Positions 54,501 to 59,136 of a DNA stretch of 64,000 nucleotides are shown piece after piece. The stretch comes from Gibbula magus. Its lineage: Eukaryota; Mollusca; Gastropoda; Trochida; Trochidae. The translations under genes and the position numbers were made by a program. The stretch's first letter is position 1; the number at the start of each line of letters is the position of its first letter. Where the stretch lies: contig OW388293.1 in NCBI GenBank assembly GCA_936450465.1, positions 87,380,134 to 87,444,133 on the forward strand, in the 5' to 3' direction. The notes under the pieces are model-generated. The model searched no databases. It was not told where the DNA came from and saw nothing but the letters and a program-made list of their open reading frames with translations.

Positions 54501-57089
54501 AGAGGACATACAGTCAAACATAGATTCTGTGTTTCTGATCTGGTCAAGGTTTATAAGCTACCATGCAAATGGTGTTCCTCGTCTCAACCAAACAATGCAA
54601 TTATTCAACATTAATTGTTGATCACTTCAAGAGACTGGAATTGTTTCAAAGAGATAGACAGAACATCATACATTTGTTGTTTTATATTATATATATTTGT
54701 ATGAGAAAAGTGCCTCCATTAGGTAATGTGCATGTATACACAAACTCACTTGCACTGGGACTTGTTCAGATGTTTGCTCAGAGTGAAGTCATGTCGGTTG
54801 TTCTCCCCACTCAGACCCTGCAACATCAAACAGACATTTCACACTAAACAGTACCTTTCAGATCATTGAAGATGATCATTTGCAGATCATTGAAGATGAT
54901 CATTTGCAGATCATTGAAGATGATCATTTGCAGATCATTGAAGATGATCATTTGCAGATCATTGAAGATGATCATTTGCAGATAATTGAAGATGATCATT
55001 TGCAGATAATTGAAGATGATCATTTGCAGATCTTTGAAGATGATCATTTGCAGATCATTGAAGATGATCATTTGTAGATAATTGAAGATGATCATTTGCA
55101 GATCATTGAAGATGATCATTTGTAGATCATTGAAGATGATCATTTGCTGATCATTGAAGATGATCATTTGCAGATCATTGAAGATGATCATTTGCTGATC
55201 ATTGAAGATGATCCAAGACTATTATCAGAGCCAGGGCCCATATTTCCGAAGCTCTGTTAGCGCTAAGACAGTCGTTAGTGCCATACATTAACATTGACTT
55301 ACGACTATCTTAGCACTAAGAGAGCTTCGAAAATATGGGTCCAGATCACCTGCAGAGGTTTGCCATCCTGCCACACCATGGCCTCAGTCTGGGAGTTCCA
55401 CCTCAGAGTTACCTCCCTTCCCTCCCAGCTCTGTGGGATGTCCATCTCAACCCGGAACCAATGAGTCGACCATCTGCACACGGACCAATATTAGAATCAT
55501 TATTTCTCACATAAGCATTAATATATATACTTCAAAGAAAATGCAGAAACACTTCTCCTGAAACATCCTAATTACAAAGTACTAAATACTCATGGGTTAG
55601 GCATGATTGCGATATTGCAATTGACATGGCAACTTCTCAAGTTTAGATCATATGCTGTTTATTTTAACCCTGACTAATCCTTTAAGATCACCTGATAGGT
55701 TTTGAAACCTTGGAATTGACACAAACATAAAGGTAAATAGAACTGAGTGGAGACGTACGTGGGTCCGAAGTTTGCCCCGACCGAGGTTGGAGTGAACTTG
55801 TGTTTCACAGCCTCAGTGTACGTGATTCTGTTCGGTGCAGCATAATGCAGAATCTTCGTCAGAGGTGCCGTCGAGGGATATAGTCTGGGTACAAAACAGA
55901 GAATCAAGGTGCCGTCGAGGGATATAGTCTGGTTACAAAACAGAGAATCGAGATCTAACTTGAGCATCATGAAATTAAATCAATACAAATAACTTTTAAT
56001 AATCAATGTAAGTACAAAATGTATTTGTTACTCTTATTTCTGCAATTATGATTGGATGAGGGCTCTCAAATAGCAAGTGCGGGCAGGATAGAGCAGTGGT
56101 TAAACCCCGAGTCACCTCACCTCAAATAGAAAGCAAACATTTCTTGTTGAATGCTGGGAAAATGGGACTTTATGCCATTGTCATCTCACAATCCATCTTC
56201 GAGGGGTTCTGGAGTTTGTATTCAATTATTCACAGGAGTATAATGCTTATCAGTGTAATGATCATCAAGAGACCAAGTTATACAGAGAACTTCTAAAACA
56301 TCATGGATTTTTAAAATAACTAAAAACACTTGATGTTACACCTATTGCATGAATATGACTGGACAAAAGTCCTCAGATATTGTACAACCGTCCATCAGTT
56401 TCGAGATTTATGCAACCGGCAACACTTACAACCGTTTGTCAGAGTCAAATCTATGCAACCAGCAACACTTACAACCGTTTGTCAGAGTCAAATCTATGCA
56501 ACCAGCAACACTTACAACCGTTTGTCAGAGTCAAGATCTATGCAACAGACAACACTTACAACCGTTTGGAAGAGTCAAATCTATGCAACCGTTTGTCAGA
56601 GTCAAGATCTATGAAACTGGCAACACTTTAATACAACTCTTTGTAAGAGTCCAATCTATGCAACCAGCAACACTTACAACCGTTTGTCAGAGTCGAGATC
56701 TATGAAACTGGCAACGCTTACAACCCTTTGGAAGAGTCAAATCTATGCAAGCAGCAACACGGTACAACCGTTTGTCAGAGTCAAGATCTATGCAACCCTT
56801 TGTAAGATTCAAGATCTACGCAACCGGCAACACTTACAACCGTCTGTCAGTGTCGAGATCTACGCAACCGGCAACACTTACAACCCTTTGTAAGAGTCAA
56901 GACACTTACAGAGTACAGACAAGTAGGGGAGTGCAATGTCATTGACGCATCGGTCAGCAGGTTTTGACAAAAGATTGTGATATTTACTTACTTGCCGCGG
57001 AGGTTAACGTCGGTGAAGTGGTGTGGAGAGATGAACTTCTCAATCCTCTCCAGGTTTGTCCGCCGGTGCTTGAACGTTGTGTGCTCCAT
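2892..57089 (-). CDS. MAN2C1: Alpha-mannosidase class 2C1 (GH38), 21 exon positions, 3' end outside window
   Basis: The gene encodes a glycoside hydrolase family 38 alpha-mannosidase of the 2C1 class, a metal-dependent cytosolic enzyme that trims mannose from free oligosaccharides (family knowledge). I assembled exons by matching the translated minus strand to the known vertebrate protein and by requiring GT-AG borders and compatible phases. All 20 joins keep frame without a stop, giving about 765 codons, versus roughly 1,040 residues for the whole vertebrate protein; the missing part is C-terminal. No signal peptide is seen at the N-terminus, in keeping with a cytosolic enzyme. Family motifs seen: GHAHIDSAWLW (metal-binding His and Asp), [15 protein letters not shown] (its first Asp is the expected nucleophile) and NQFHDV (metal-binding His). 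The introns are unusual, being filled by minisatellites that copy splice junctions. Gene identity is very secure; exact borders of exons 19 and 1 are less so. Confidence 0.95.
3286..3365 (-). CDS. MAN2C1: MAN2C1 exon 20
   Basis: The 80-nt exon encodes (A)[18 protein letters not shown] to RASKK, aligned with vertebrate 'LALVTVPSMGYAPV'. Acceptor is CTGACTGCAG, donor AAG|GTGACA. Confidence 0.85.
3566..4680 (+). mobile_element. 5'-truncated, decayed LINE fragment (RT C-terminus)
   Basis: The plus strand, antisense to the gene, starts near the reverse transcriptase catalytic box (MDDTV, family YADDTV) and continues with [18 protein letters not shown] and [14 protein letters not shown]. These are typical of the RT thumb of non-LTR retrotransposons. 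The frame is broken near 3879 and 4100, and resumes with a [23 protein letters not shown] segment near 4460-4520. Starting at the catalytic box suggests 5' truncation on insertion. A second fragment of the same family lies at 25,830-26,195. Confidence 0.8.
4871..5021 (-). CDS. MAN2C1: MAN2C1 exon 19
   Basis: The 151-nt exon encodes [20 protein letters not shown], a Lys-rich [10 protein letters not shown] stretch and DENGNVI. It matches the 'LLIVNTLPWKRIEV' region. I chose the donor ATTG|GTGTGT because it alone gives the phase-1 end needed by exon 20. The acceptor TTCAAG|GTG is weak. Borders are moderately sure. Confidence 0.82.
5022..5430. other. AT-rich intron 18 sequence without a gene
   Basis: About 400 nt of unique, AT-rich sequence with a short (AT)n run near 5090-5105. 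I see no coding or repeat structure other than that. Confidence 0.7.
5434..7235 (-). repeat. 90/86-bp minisatellite spanning the exon 18 donor, about 20 copies
   Basis: The first part has a 90-bp period, and from about 6440 the period is 86 bp after a 4-nt loss. On the gene strand each unit contains the last ~24 nt of exon 18 (GCCTCGGCTCTA..GAAGCAGCCC) followed by the donor GTGAGTAGAC. The copy at 7211-7240 is the real exon end. Units also contain CTGTAAGTCTAC, another donor-like string. The 90-bp part is open on the plus strand because 90 is a multiple of three. Confidence 0.97.
7211..7272 (-). CDS. MAN2C1: MAN2C1 exon 18
   Basis: The 62-nt exon encodes [20 protein letters not shown]. Acceptor is ACTTGTTGCAG, donor CCC|GTGAGTAGAC. 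Conservation with vertebrates is weak here, but phase and splice sites fit exactly. The last ~24 nt and the donor recur in every unit of the 90/86-bp array. Confidence 0.85.
7413..7945. repeat. Interspersed repeat of the 'AGCTCATC / GGGTCACAGGGTCACC' family
   Basis: It starts with GGGCTCTGTAGCTCATCC, as do the family copies at 23,317 and 33,121, and contains the diagnostic GGCCAAGGAGTCTGTACAT segment. The end differs from the other copies and carries a CCCGCAAAC/TTTGCGGG hairpin near 7921-7938. Noncoding. Confidence 0.75.
7946..8715. other. Intron 17 sequence, degenerate repeat and poly-G tract
   Basis: The stretch contains a G-run of about 17 nt near 8063-8079 and decayed pieces resembling the 7413-7945 repeat (GAAATTTTCATCTGCAT, GGGGTCACACAGAGTCACC). 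No gene was recognised. Confidence 0.6.
8716..8746 (-). CDS. MAN2C1: MAN2C1 exon 17 (31-nt microexon)
   Basis: The microexon encodes [10 protein letters not shown] plus 1 nt, matching the 'HYEDIRSHG' area of the family. Acceptor is CTGTTGCAG and donor AAAG|GTAAAT. It joins exon 16 (phase 0) and exon 18 (phase 1) in frame. It sits after a 12-kb array-filled intron. Confidence 0.85.
9015..20775 (-). repeat. 37-bp minisatellite spanning the exon 16 donor, about 318 copies
   Basis: On the gene strand the unit reads CCATCGGGCTG|GTGAGTAAAC and then ...TCAATATGTTTCTTAT. The first 11 nt are the end of exon 16, and GTGAGTAAAC is its donor. Many intronic copies are identical to the real junction over more than 20 nt. 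Variants GATAAG/GACAAG and CCCG/CCGG/CCAG/CCCA define higher-order blocks; for example a rare GTATTAAG unit recurs near 12,830, 14,460, 16,570 and 17,275. The array fills nearly all of the 12-kb intron 16. Confidence 0.98.
20766..20966 (-). CDS. MAN2C1: MAN2C1 exon 16 (metal-binding HD)
   Basis: The exon has 67 codons, phase 0, including [18 protein letters not shown] and [17 protein letters not shown]. The His of FHDV corresponds to the GH38 metal ligand of the 'HHDA.TGT' motif. Acceptor is TCTCTAG|GTGAAG; imperfect copies of it lie upstream. The donor CTG|GTGAGTAAAC, with the last 11 exon nt, is the seed of the 37-bp array. Confidence 0.95.
20945..21095 (-). repeat. Three imperfect copies of the exon 16 acceptor junction
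   Basis: The sequence CTAG|GTGAAGAGAA, the intron end plus exon 16 start, recurs at spacings of about 67 and 53 nt. The middle copy has lost AG (GGCTGG|GTGAAG). The most distant copy keeps GGCTAG|GTGAAGAGAA and could act as an acceptor. All of this lies within the 161-nt intron 15. Confidence 0.8.
21128..21257 (-). CDS. MAN2C1: MAN2C1 exon 15
   Basis: The 130-nt exon encodes [18 protein letters not shown] to [20 protein letters not shown] and a final Q, almost the vertebrate text ([12 protein letters not shown]). Acceptor is CACCAG, donor CAG|GTGAGG. Confidence 0.95.
21473..21672 (-). repeat. 22-bp minisatellite starting at the exon 14 donor, 9 copies
   Basis: On the gene strand the unit is GTAGGTCTCATCTTGGTGCA plus TG. 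Copy 1 begins exactly at the real 5' splice site, so GTAGGTCTC is repeated every 22 nt. Almost no exon sequence is included. Confidence 0.95.
21674..21727 (-). CDS. MAN2C1: MAN2C1 exon 14
   Basis: The 54-nt exon encodes [17 protein letters not shown], matching vertebrate 'TMLDRLKRLSNTDGLPR'. Acceptor is ATGTTGCAG, donor CCCAG|GTAGGTCTC. The donor is the start of a nine-copy 22-bp array. Confidence 0.94.
21900..21991 (-). CDS. MAN2C1: MAN2C1 exon 13
   Basis: The 92-nt exon encodes [19 protein letters not shown] and then [11 protein letters not shown], matching vertebrate '[24 protein letters not shown]'. Acceptor is TTGGTTGCCAG, donor AAG|GTGAGTC. Confidence 0.95.
21992..22960. other. Unique intron 12 sequence
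   Basis: Nearly 1 kb of AT-rich sequence without recognised genes or repeats. Short open frames present here show no homology that I recognise. Confidence 0.55.
22965..23180. repeat. 30-bp minisatellite, about 7 copies
   Basis: Direct repeat of a 30-bp unit containing ATGGTTAGAATTA and AGGGT(T/A)ACA. It lies inside intron 12 far from splice sites and does not copy one. Confidence 0.85.
23317..25491. mobile_element. Interspersed element with short terminal inverted repeats, internal tandem units
   Basis: It begins GGGCTCTGTAGCTCATCAG and ends CAGGCCTGATGAGCTA, giving a short inverted repeat TAGCTCATCAG. Inside are a ~540-bp segment present twice (about 23,880 and 24,420) and several ~180-bp units with TTTGGGGTCACAGGGTCACC. 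Related copies are at 7413, 31,446 and 33,121-36,042. There is no coding capacity, so it is probably a non-autonomous element; the class is unknown. Confidence 0.7.
25549..25644 (-). CDS. MAN2C1: MAN2C1 exon 12b (alternative copy)
   Basis: The exon is 96 nt and in the same phase as 12a: [20 protein letters not shown] and then [12 protein letters not shown]. It differs from 12a at 9 of 32 residues, none of them stops. Acceptor is CATGTTGCAG, donor GAG|GTAGGCAC. Including both copies would repeat a conserved GH38 segment, so one or the other is expected per transcript. Confidence 0.92.
25691..25786 (-). CDS. MAN2C1: MAN2C1 exon 12a (alternative copy)
   Basis: The exon has 32 codons, phase 0 at both ends: [20 protein letters not shown] and then [12 protein letters not shown]. 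It aligns with vertebrate '[26 protein letters not shown]'. Acceptor is GTTATAACTAAC...CTTACAG-like (TTACAG), donor GAG|GTGAGAGTT. Exon 12b, a 72% identical paralogous copy, starts 46 nt further along. Confidence 0.92.
25830..26195 (-). mobile_element. LINE 3' fragment with CCHC-type C-terminus
   Basis: The minus strand encodes, up to a stop at 25,905, a segment with [19 protein letters not shown] followed by [15 protein letters not shown]. The Cys-Cys-His-Cys spacing and YVNP resemble the end of the LINE fragment at 3566-4680 (CSKC..., [15 protein letters not shown]), so both belong to one family. It lies in intron 11 in the gene's orientation. Confidence 0.75.
26250..26381 (-). repeat. 27-bp repeat spanning the exon 11 donor, 4 copies
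   Basis: On the gene strand, copy 1 is AACCTCTTCAATAAGTTCCC then GGTGAGT, that is, 21 nt of exon 11 plus the donor. Copies 2-4 follow directly, and their GTGAGT has become TCCAGT, GCGAGG and GCGAGT. None of the three keeps a GT donor, although GCGAGT could be a GC donor. The exon frame stays open through the repeat. Confidence 0.93.
26355..26471 (-). CDS. MAN2C1: MAN2C1 exon 11
   Basis: The exon has 39 codons, [17 protein letters not shown] to [10 protein letters not shown], nearly identical to the vertebrate protein. Phase is 0 at both ends. Acceptor is CTGTTGCAG, donor CCCG|GTGAGTAAC. The last 21 nt and the donor are copy 1 of a four-copy 27-bp repeat. Confidence 0.95.
26560..27372. repeat. 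20/40-bp minisatellite in intron 10, about 40 copies of 20 bp
   Basis: Two 20-bp variants alternate (GTGAGTGAAACAATGTAACC and GTGAGTGTAACACTGTAACA on the plus strand). On the gene strand the units contain CACTGTTACAG, an acceptor-like string. The array begins about 12 nt inside the intron after the exon 10 donor but does not copy that junction. It is open in several frames on the minus strand. Confidence 0.95.
27382..27474 (-). CDS. MAN2C1: MAN2C1 exon 10 (nucleophile)
   Basis: The exon has 31 codons, [20 protein letters not shown] to GITCKE, phase 0 at both ends. The first codon is the Asp of the family's WVEMD motif, expected to be the catalytic nucleophile. Acceptor is TTTTTCAG, donor GAG|GTGAGTGA. 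A 20-bp array starts just inside the next intron. Confidence 0.95.
27608..27718 (-). CDS. MAN2C1: MAN2C1 exon 9
   Basis: The exon has 37 codons, [20 protein letters not shown] to GGSWVEM, with phase 0 at both ends. It matches vertebrate 'QQLEWVKSRYPGLYSRI...PVGGTWVEM'. Acceptor is ATGTTGCAG, donor ATG|GTGGGT. The following intron is only 133 nt and array-free. Confidence 0.95.
27945..29325 (-). repeat. 36-bp minisatellite copying the exon 8 donor, distal block, about 38 copies
   Basis: On the gene strand the unit is ACTTTCACCTGCTCACAG|GT and AATAAACGAATCCTAT. The first 18 nt are the end of exon 8 and GTAATAAAC is its donor. The period of 36 keeps the exon frame open, repeating a 12-residue [12 protein letters not shown]. 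It is the same array as at 30,657-31,350, separated by an inserted element. Confidence 0.97.
29326..30656. mobile_element. 1,331-bp transposon-like insertion with 9-bp target duplication
   Basis: The 36-bp array is interrupted here and the 9-mer GTGAAAGTA flanks the insert on both sides (29,317-29,325 and 30,657-30,665). The ends are CATCTTCCCACGG and CGTTGTGAAGATG, with a 7-bp perfect inverted repeat (CATCTTC) and an imperfect extension. A hairpin (GGTGAAAATGCAT / ATGCATTTTTTACC) lies just inside the left end. There is no ORF of note. It is likely a non-autonomous DNA transposon; 8-9 bp duplications fit Mutator-, Merlin- or hAT-like groups. Caveat: the 9-mer is also part of the array unit. 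Confidence 0.65.
30657..31350 (-). repeat. 36-bp minisatellite copying the exon 8 donor, proximal block, about 19 copies
   Basis: This is the same unit as at 27,945-29,325. Its last copy is the real exon 8 end (31,331). Some units carry single-base changes in the donor region (TTACTTG and CTACCTG on the plus strand). Confidence 0.97.
31331..31437 (-). CDS. MAN2C1: MAN2C1 exon 8
   Basis: The 107-nt exon encodes [17 protein letters not shown] through FTFTCSQ, matching vertebrate 'AWLWPFKETVRKCARSW...FACSQ'. Acceptor is GTGCTTCAG, donor ACAG|GTAATAAAC. The exon end reads TTTCACCTGCTCACAG, which itself looks like a 3' splice site and is the seed of the 36-bp array. Confidence 0.94.
31446..31885. 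repeat. Internal units of the 'GGGTCACC' interspersed family
   Basis: Two to three degenerate ~180-bp units contain TTTCAGCTCTCTAGAG, GAAGAAGATGAAAATAGC and TGGTCACCAAATCTA, as in the element at 23,317. No ends are recognised. They lie in intron 7 just upstream (in transcription) of the exon 8 acceptor. Confidence 0.75.
31886..32905 (-). repeat. 67-bp minisatellite spanning the exon 7 donor, about 15 copies
   Basis: On the gene strand the unit contains CCCACATTGACTCTG|GTATA, a copy of the exon 7 end (HIDS codons) and donor, and further on TTTGTACATATTGCAG, an acceptor-like string. Every unit thus has both a donor and an acceptor and could delimit a 43-nt cryptic exon. The real exon end is the copy at 32,890. 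Confidence 0.96.
32890..32975 (-). CDS. MAN2C1: MAN2C1 exon 7 (metal-binding HxD)
   Basis: The 86-nt exon encodes [20 protein letters not shown] and then MGHAHIDS. The His and Asp of HID are the metal ligands of GH38 by family knowledge. The codon after HIDS is split with exon 8 (GCG, Ala), rebuilding HIDSAWLW. The donor GTATACATAC is followed at once by the 67-bp array, whose unit copies this exon's last 21-25 nt. Confidence 0.94.
33220..34698. mobile_element. 1,479-bp TTAA-flanked, piggyBac-like nonautonomous element
   Basis: TTAA occurs directly at both ends (33,216-33,219 and 34,699-34,702). The ends are CCCTTAACATGCG and the complement CCCTTACGTTGCG. A TTAA target and termini beginning CCC are hallmarks of piggyBac-superfamily transposons. 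A 104-codon frame at 33,533-33,847 is not recognisable as a transposase. Confidence 0.7.
34798..34894. repeat. Foldback inverted repeat, arms about 35 nt
   Basis: AAATATCAACATTTT and GAAAAGGAGCC on the left arm pair with GGCTCCTTTTC and AAAATGTTGATATTT on the right arm around a ~22-nt loop. It may be a small MITE or part of the host repeat. Confidence 0.75.
36105..36372. repeat. 18-bp minisatellite, about 15 copies
   Basis: Unit GACAGGTAGAAGGACACA in direct tandem at the start of intron 6, ending about 20 nt from the exon 6 donor. On the gene strand it does not copy the donor. Confidence 0.93.
36393..36484 (-). CDS. MAN2C1: MAN2C1 exon 6
   Basis: The 92-nt exon encodes [20 protein letters not shown], matching vertebrate 'SFQALYTANQMVN'. 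Acceptor is GCTGTTTTACAG, donor CACCAG|GTAGGC. It leaves at phase 2. Confidence 0.92.
36521..36555. repeat. (AT)n microsatellite
   Basis: A run of about 17 AT dinucleotides in intron 5, near the exon 6 acceptor. Confidence 0.95.
36690..39476 (-). repeat. 27-bp minisatellite spanning the exon 5 donor, about 102 copies
   Basis: On the gene strand the unit is CGATGTGGCTAAG|GTTGGTT with ACTCATT. The first 13 nt come from the end of exon 5 (codons DVAK) and GTTGGTTA is its donor. Most intronic copies carry GTTTGTTA. Because 27 is a multiple of three, the exon frame runs on as repeats of FDVAKVGYS; the 766-residue open frame here is this array and not a gene. Confidence 0.97.
39464..39641 (-). CDS. 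MAN2C1: MAN2C1 exon 5
   Basis: The 178-nt exon encodes [15 protein letters not shown] through LHDVAK, matching vertebrate 'TLYVEVACNGLLGAG...IAAPDP...AELAVF..D'. Acceptor is CTCCTGGCAG. The donor AAG|GTTGGT is weak. Both flanks touch arrays: the 67-bp array starts about 15 nt before the acceptor, and the last 13 exon nt are the first copy of the 27-bp array. Confidence 0.94.
39655..54557 (-). repeat. 67-bp minisatellite filling intron 4, about 222 copies
   Basis: The unit on the gene strand includes GTTTGACTGTATGTTCTCTG. The real sequence just upstream of the exon 5 acceptor is GTTTGACTGTATGTGCTCTC and then CTGGCAG, so the array copies the presumed branch/pyrimidine region but not the AG. 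Each unit also has GGGTTAGGGT on the plus strand. Long internal duplications exist: the block near 49,620-50,000 recurs at 52,836-53,200, offset 3,215 nt, about 48 units. Confidence 0.97.
54750..54817 (-). CDS. MAN2C1: MAN2C1 exon 4
   Basis: This 68-nt exon encodes [19 protein letters not shown], aligned with the vertebrate 'GLTKEGEKTSYVLTDRL' segment. Acceptor is TGATGTTGCAG and donor AA|GTGAGT. It lies upstream (in transcription) of the 15-kb intron 4. Confidence 0.88.
54855..55212. repeat. 24-bp minisatellite in intron 3, about 15 copies
   Basis: Unit GATCATTTGCAGATCATTGA plus AGAT, rich in the palindrome TGATCA. On the gene strand it reads CTGCAAATGATC, loosely similar to the exon 3 junction CTGCAG|GTGATC (10 of 12), but without a GT donor. 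Its origin from that junction is uncertain. Confidence 0.92.
55234..55342. mobile_element. Foldback MITE directly behind the exon 3 donor
   Basis: Arms of about 45 nt pair imperfectly: GGGCCCATATTTCCGAAGCT... with ...AGCTTCGAAAATATGGGTCC, including CTTAGCGCTAAGA-like cores. It starts 7 nt after the exon 3 border. No coding capacity. Confidence 0.8.
55350..55473 (-). CDS. MAN2C1: MAN2C1 exon 3
   Basis: The exon encodes [11 protein letters not shown] through WQDGKPLQ, the N-terminal beta domain of the 2C1 class (vertebrate 'CWFRVEL...WRDGEPVQ'). Length is 124 nt. Acceptor is GTGTGCAG and donor CAG|GTGATC. A foldback MITE begins 7 nt after the donor GT starts. Confidence 0.93.
55759..55884 (-). 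CDS. MAN2C1: MAN2C1 exon 2
   Basis: The exon encodes [11 protein letters not shown] through VGANFGP, matching the conserved 'EAV..DF.PAQVGDSFGPT' segment of the family. Length is 126 nt; it enters at phase 2 and leaves at phase 2. The acceptor is TACCCAG and the donor GTACGT. The acceptor with 21 nt of exon is duplicated 44 nt upstream in the intron. Confidence 0.92.
55864..55950 (-). repeat. 44-bp tandem duplication of the exon 2 acceptor
   Basis: Two copies are present. On the gene strand each contains TTTTGTA(C/A)CCAG|ACTATATCCC-type sequence: intron end plus 21 nt of exon 2 (the intronic copy reads GTAACCAG). Use of the upstream copy would add 44 nt and shift the frame. Confidence 0.9.
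55951..56400. other. Unique intron 1 sequence
   Basis: About 450 nt with no gene and no clear repeat. Confidence 0.55.
56405..56905. repeat. 43-bp minisatellite in intron 1, about 11 imperfect copies
   Basis: The unit contains CAACACTTACAACCGTTTGT and CAGAGTCAAATCTATGCAAC. On the gene strand each complete unit has GGTTGTAAGTGTTG, a consensus-like GTAAGT donor, comparable to exon 1's GGCAA|GTAAGTAAAT. Several units are truncated or changed. Confidence 0.88.
56992..57089 (-). CDS. MAN2C1: MAN2C1 exon 1 (coding part)
   Basis: The exon has 32 codons plus 2 nt. It carries the N-terminal [14 protein letters not shown] and DVNLRGK motifs, which match the vertebrate N-terminus (LKHWRTTLERVEKF). The ATG is in a good context (A at -3, G at +4), and the exon ends at a perfect GTAAGTAA donor. 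The bases around the ATG are the first copy of the 44-bp array, so it is unclear whether the exon starts upstream in 5' UTR or at a TAG|G acceptor one base before the ATG. Confidence 0.85.
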
Positions 57090-59136
57090 CCTACGGTACA
57101 AGCAGATACATGTCAAGGAGTTGTGTGCTCCATCCTACGGTACAAGCAGATACATGTCAAGGAGTTGTGTGCTCCATCCTACGGTACAAGCAGATATATG
57201 TCAAGGAGTTGTGTGCTCCATCCTACAGTACAAGCAGATATATGTCAAGGAGTTGTGTGCTCCATCCTACGGTACAAGCAGATACATGTCAAGGAGTTGT
57301 GTGCTCCATCCTACAGTACAAGCAGATACATGTCAAGGAGTTGTGTGCTCCATCCTACAGTACAAGCAGATACATGTCAAGGAGTTGTGTGCTCCATCCT
57401 ACGATACAAGCAGATACATGTCAAGGAGTTGTGTGCTCCATCCTACAGTACAAGAAGATACATGTCAAGGAGTTGTGTGCTCCATCCTACAGTACAAGCA
57501 GATACATGTCAAGGAGTTGTGTGCTCCATCCTACAGTACAAGCAGATACATGTCAAGGAGTTGTGTGCTCCATCCTACGGTACAAGCAGATACATGTCAA
57601 GGAGTTGTGTGCTCCATCCTACGATACAAGCAGATATATGTCAAGGAGTTGTGTGCTCCATCCTACAGTACAAGCAGATACATGTCAAGGAGTTGTGTGC
57701 TCCATCCTACGGTACAAGCAGATACATGTCAAGGAGTTGTGTGCTCCATCCTACAGTACAAGCAGATACATGTCAAGGAGTTGTGTGCTCCATCCTACAG
57801 TACAAGCAGATACATGTCAAGGAGTTGTGTGCTCCATCCTACGGTACAAGCAGATACATGTCAAGGAGTTGTGTGCTCCATCCTACAGTACAAGAAGATA
57901 CATGTCAAGGATGTGTGTGCTCCATCCTACGGTACAAGCAGATATATGTCAAGGAGTTGTGTGCTCCATCCTACGATACAAGCAGATACATGTCAAGGAG
58001 TTGTGTGCTCCATCCTACAGTACAAGAAGATACATGTCAAGGAGTTGTGTGCTCCATCCTACAGTACAAGCAGATACATGTCAAGGAGTTGTGTGCTCCA
58101 TCCTACAGTACAAGCAGATACATGTCAAGGAGTTGTGTGCTCCATCCTACGGTACAAGCAGATACATGTCAAGGAGTTGTGTGCTCCATCCTACAGTACA
58201 AGCAGATACATGTCAAGGAGTTGTGTGCTCCATCCTACGGTACAAGCAGATACATGTCAAGGAGTTGTGTGCTCCATCCTACAGTACAAGAAGATACATG
58301 TCAAGGATGTGTGTGCTCCATCCTACGGTACAAGCAGATATATGTCAAGGAGTTGTGTGCTCCATCCTACGGTACAAGCAGATACATGTCAAGGAGTTGT
58401 GTGCTCCATCCTACGGTACAAGCAGATGCATGTCAAGGAGTTGTGTGCTCCATCCTACGGTACAAGCAGATATATGTCAAGGAGTTGTGTGCTCCATCCT
58501 ACGGTACAAGCAGATACATGTCAAGGAGTTGTGTGCTCCATCCTACGGTACAAGCAGATACATGTCAAGGAGTTGTGTGCTCCATCCTACAGTACAAGCA
58601 GATACATGTCAAGGAGTTGTGTGCTCCATCCTACAGTACAAGCAGATACATGTCAAGGAGTTGTGTGCTCCATCCTACGATACAAGCAGATATATGTCAA
58701 GGAGTTGTGTGCTCCATCCTACGGTACAAGCAGATATATGTCAAGGAGTTGTGTGCTCCATCCTACAGTACAAGCAGATATATGTCAAGGAGTTGTGTGC
58801 TCCATCCTACGGTACAAGCAGATACATGTCAAGGAGTTGTGTGCTCCATCCTACGGTACAAGCAGATACATGTCAAGGAGTTGTGTGCTCCATCCTACGG
58901 TACAAGCAGATACATGTCAAGGAGTTGTGTGCTCCATCCTACAGTACAAGCAGATACATGTCAAGGAGTTGTGTGCTCCATCCTACGGTACAAGCAGATA
59001 CATGTCAAGGAGTTGTGTGCTCCAACCTACGGTACAAGTAGATACATGTCAAGGAGTTGTGTGCTCCATCCTACGGTACAAGCAGATACATGTCAAGGAG
59101 TTGTGTGCTCCATCCTACGGTACAAGCAGATACATG
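57077..59136 (-). repeat. 44-bp minisatellite copying the start-codon region, about 47 copies
   Basis: On the gene strand each unit contains TTGTACCGTAGGATGGAGCA followed by CACAACTCCTTGA. The first copy is the real start (57,089), where the frame continues into exon 1. In the other copies the same ATG, in the same good context, opens a 6-codon frame MEHTTP with a stop. The array enters an assembly gap. On the plus strand all three frames are open; this is only an effect of the unit. Confidence 0.96.

Noticed and set aside
39655..54557. Interstitial telomere block
   Set aside because: TTAGGG occurs only once and a half per 67-bp unit, so it is not a telomere repeat tract.
55234..55342. Host noncoding RNA gene from the strong hairpin
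   Set aside because: Symmetric foldback without other signals fits a MITE better.
2892..57089. MAN2C1 as a pseudogene because of extreme introns
   Set aside because: All exon phases match, no stops or frameshifts are seen in about 765 codons, and catalytic motifs are intact.
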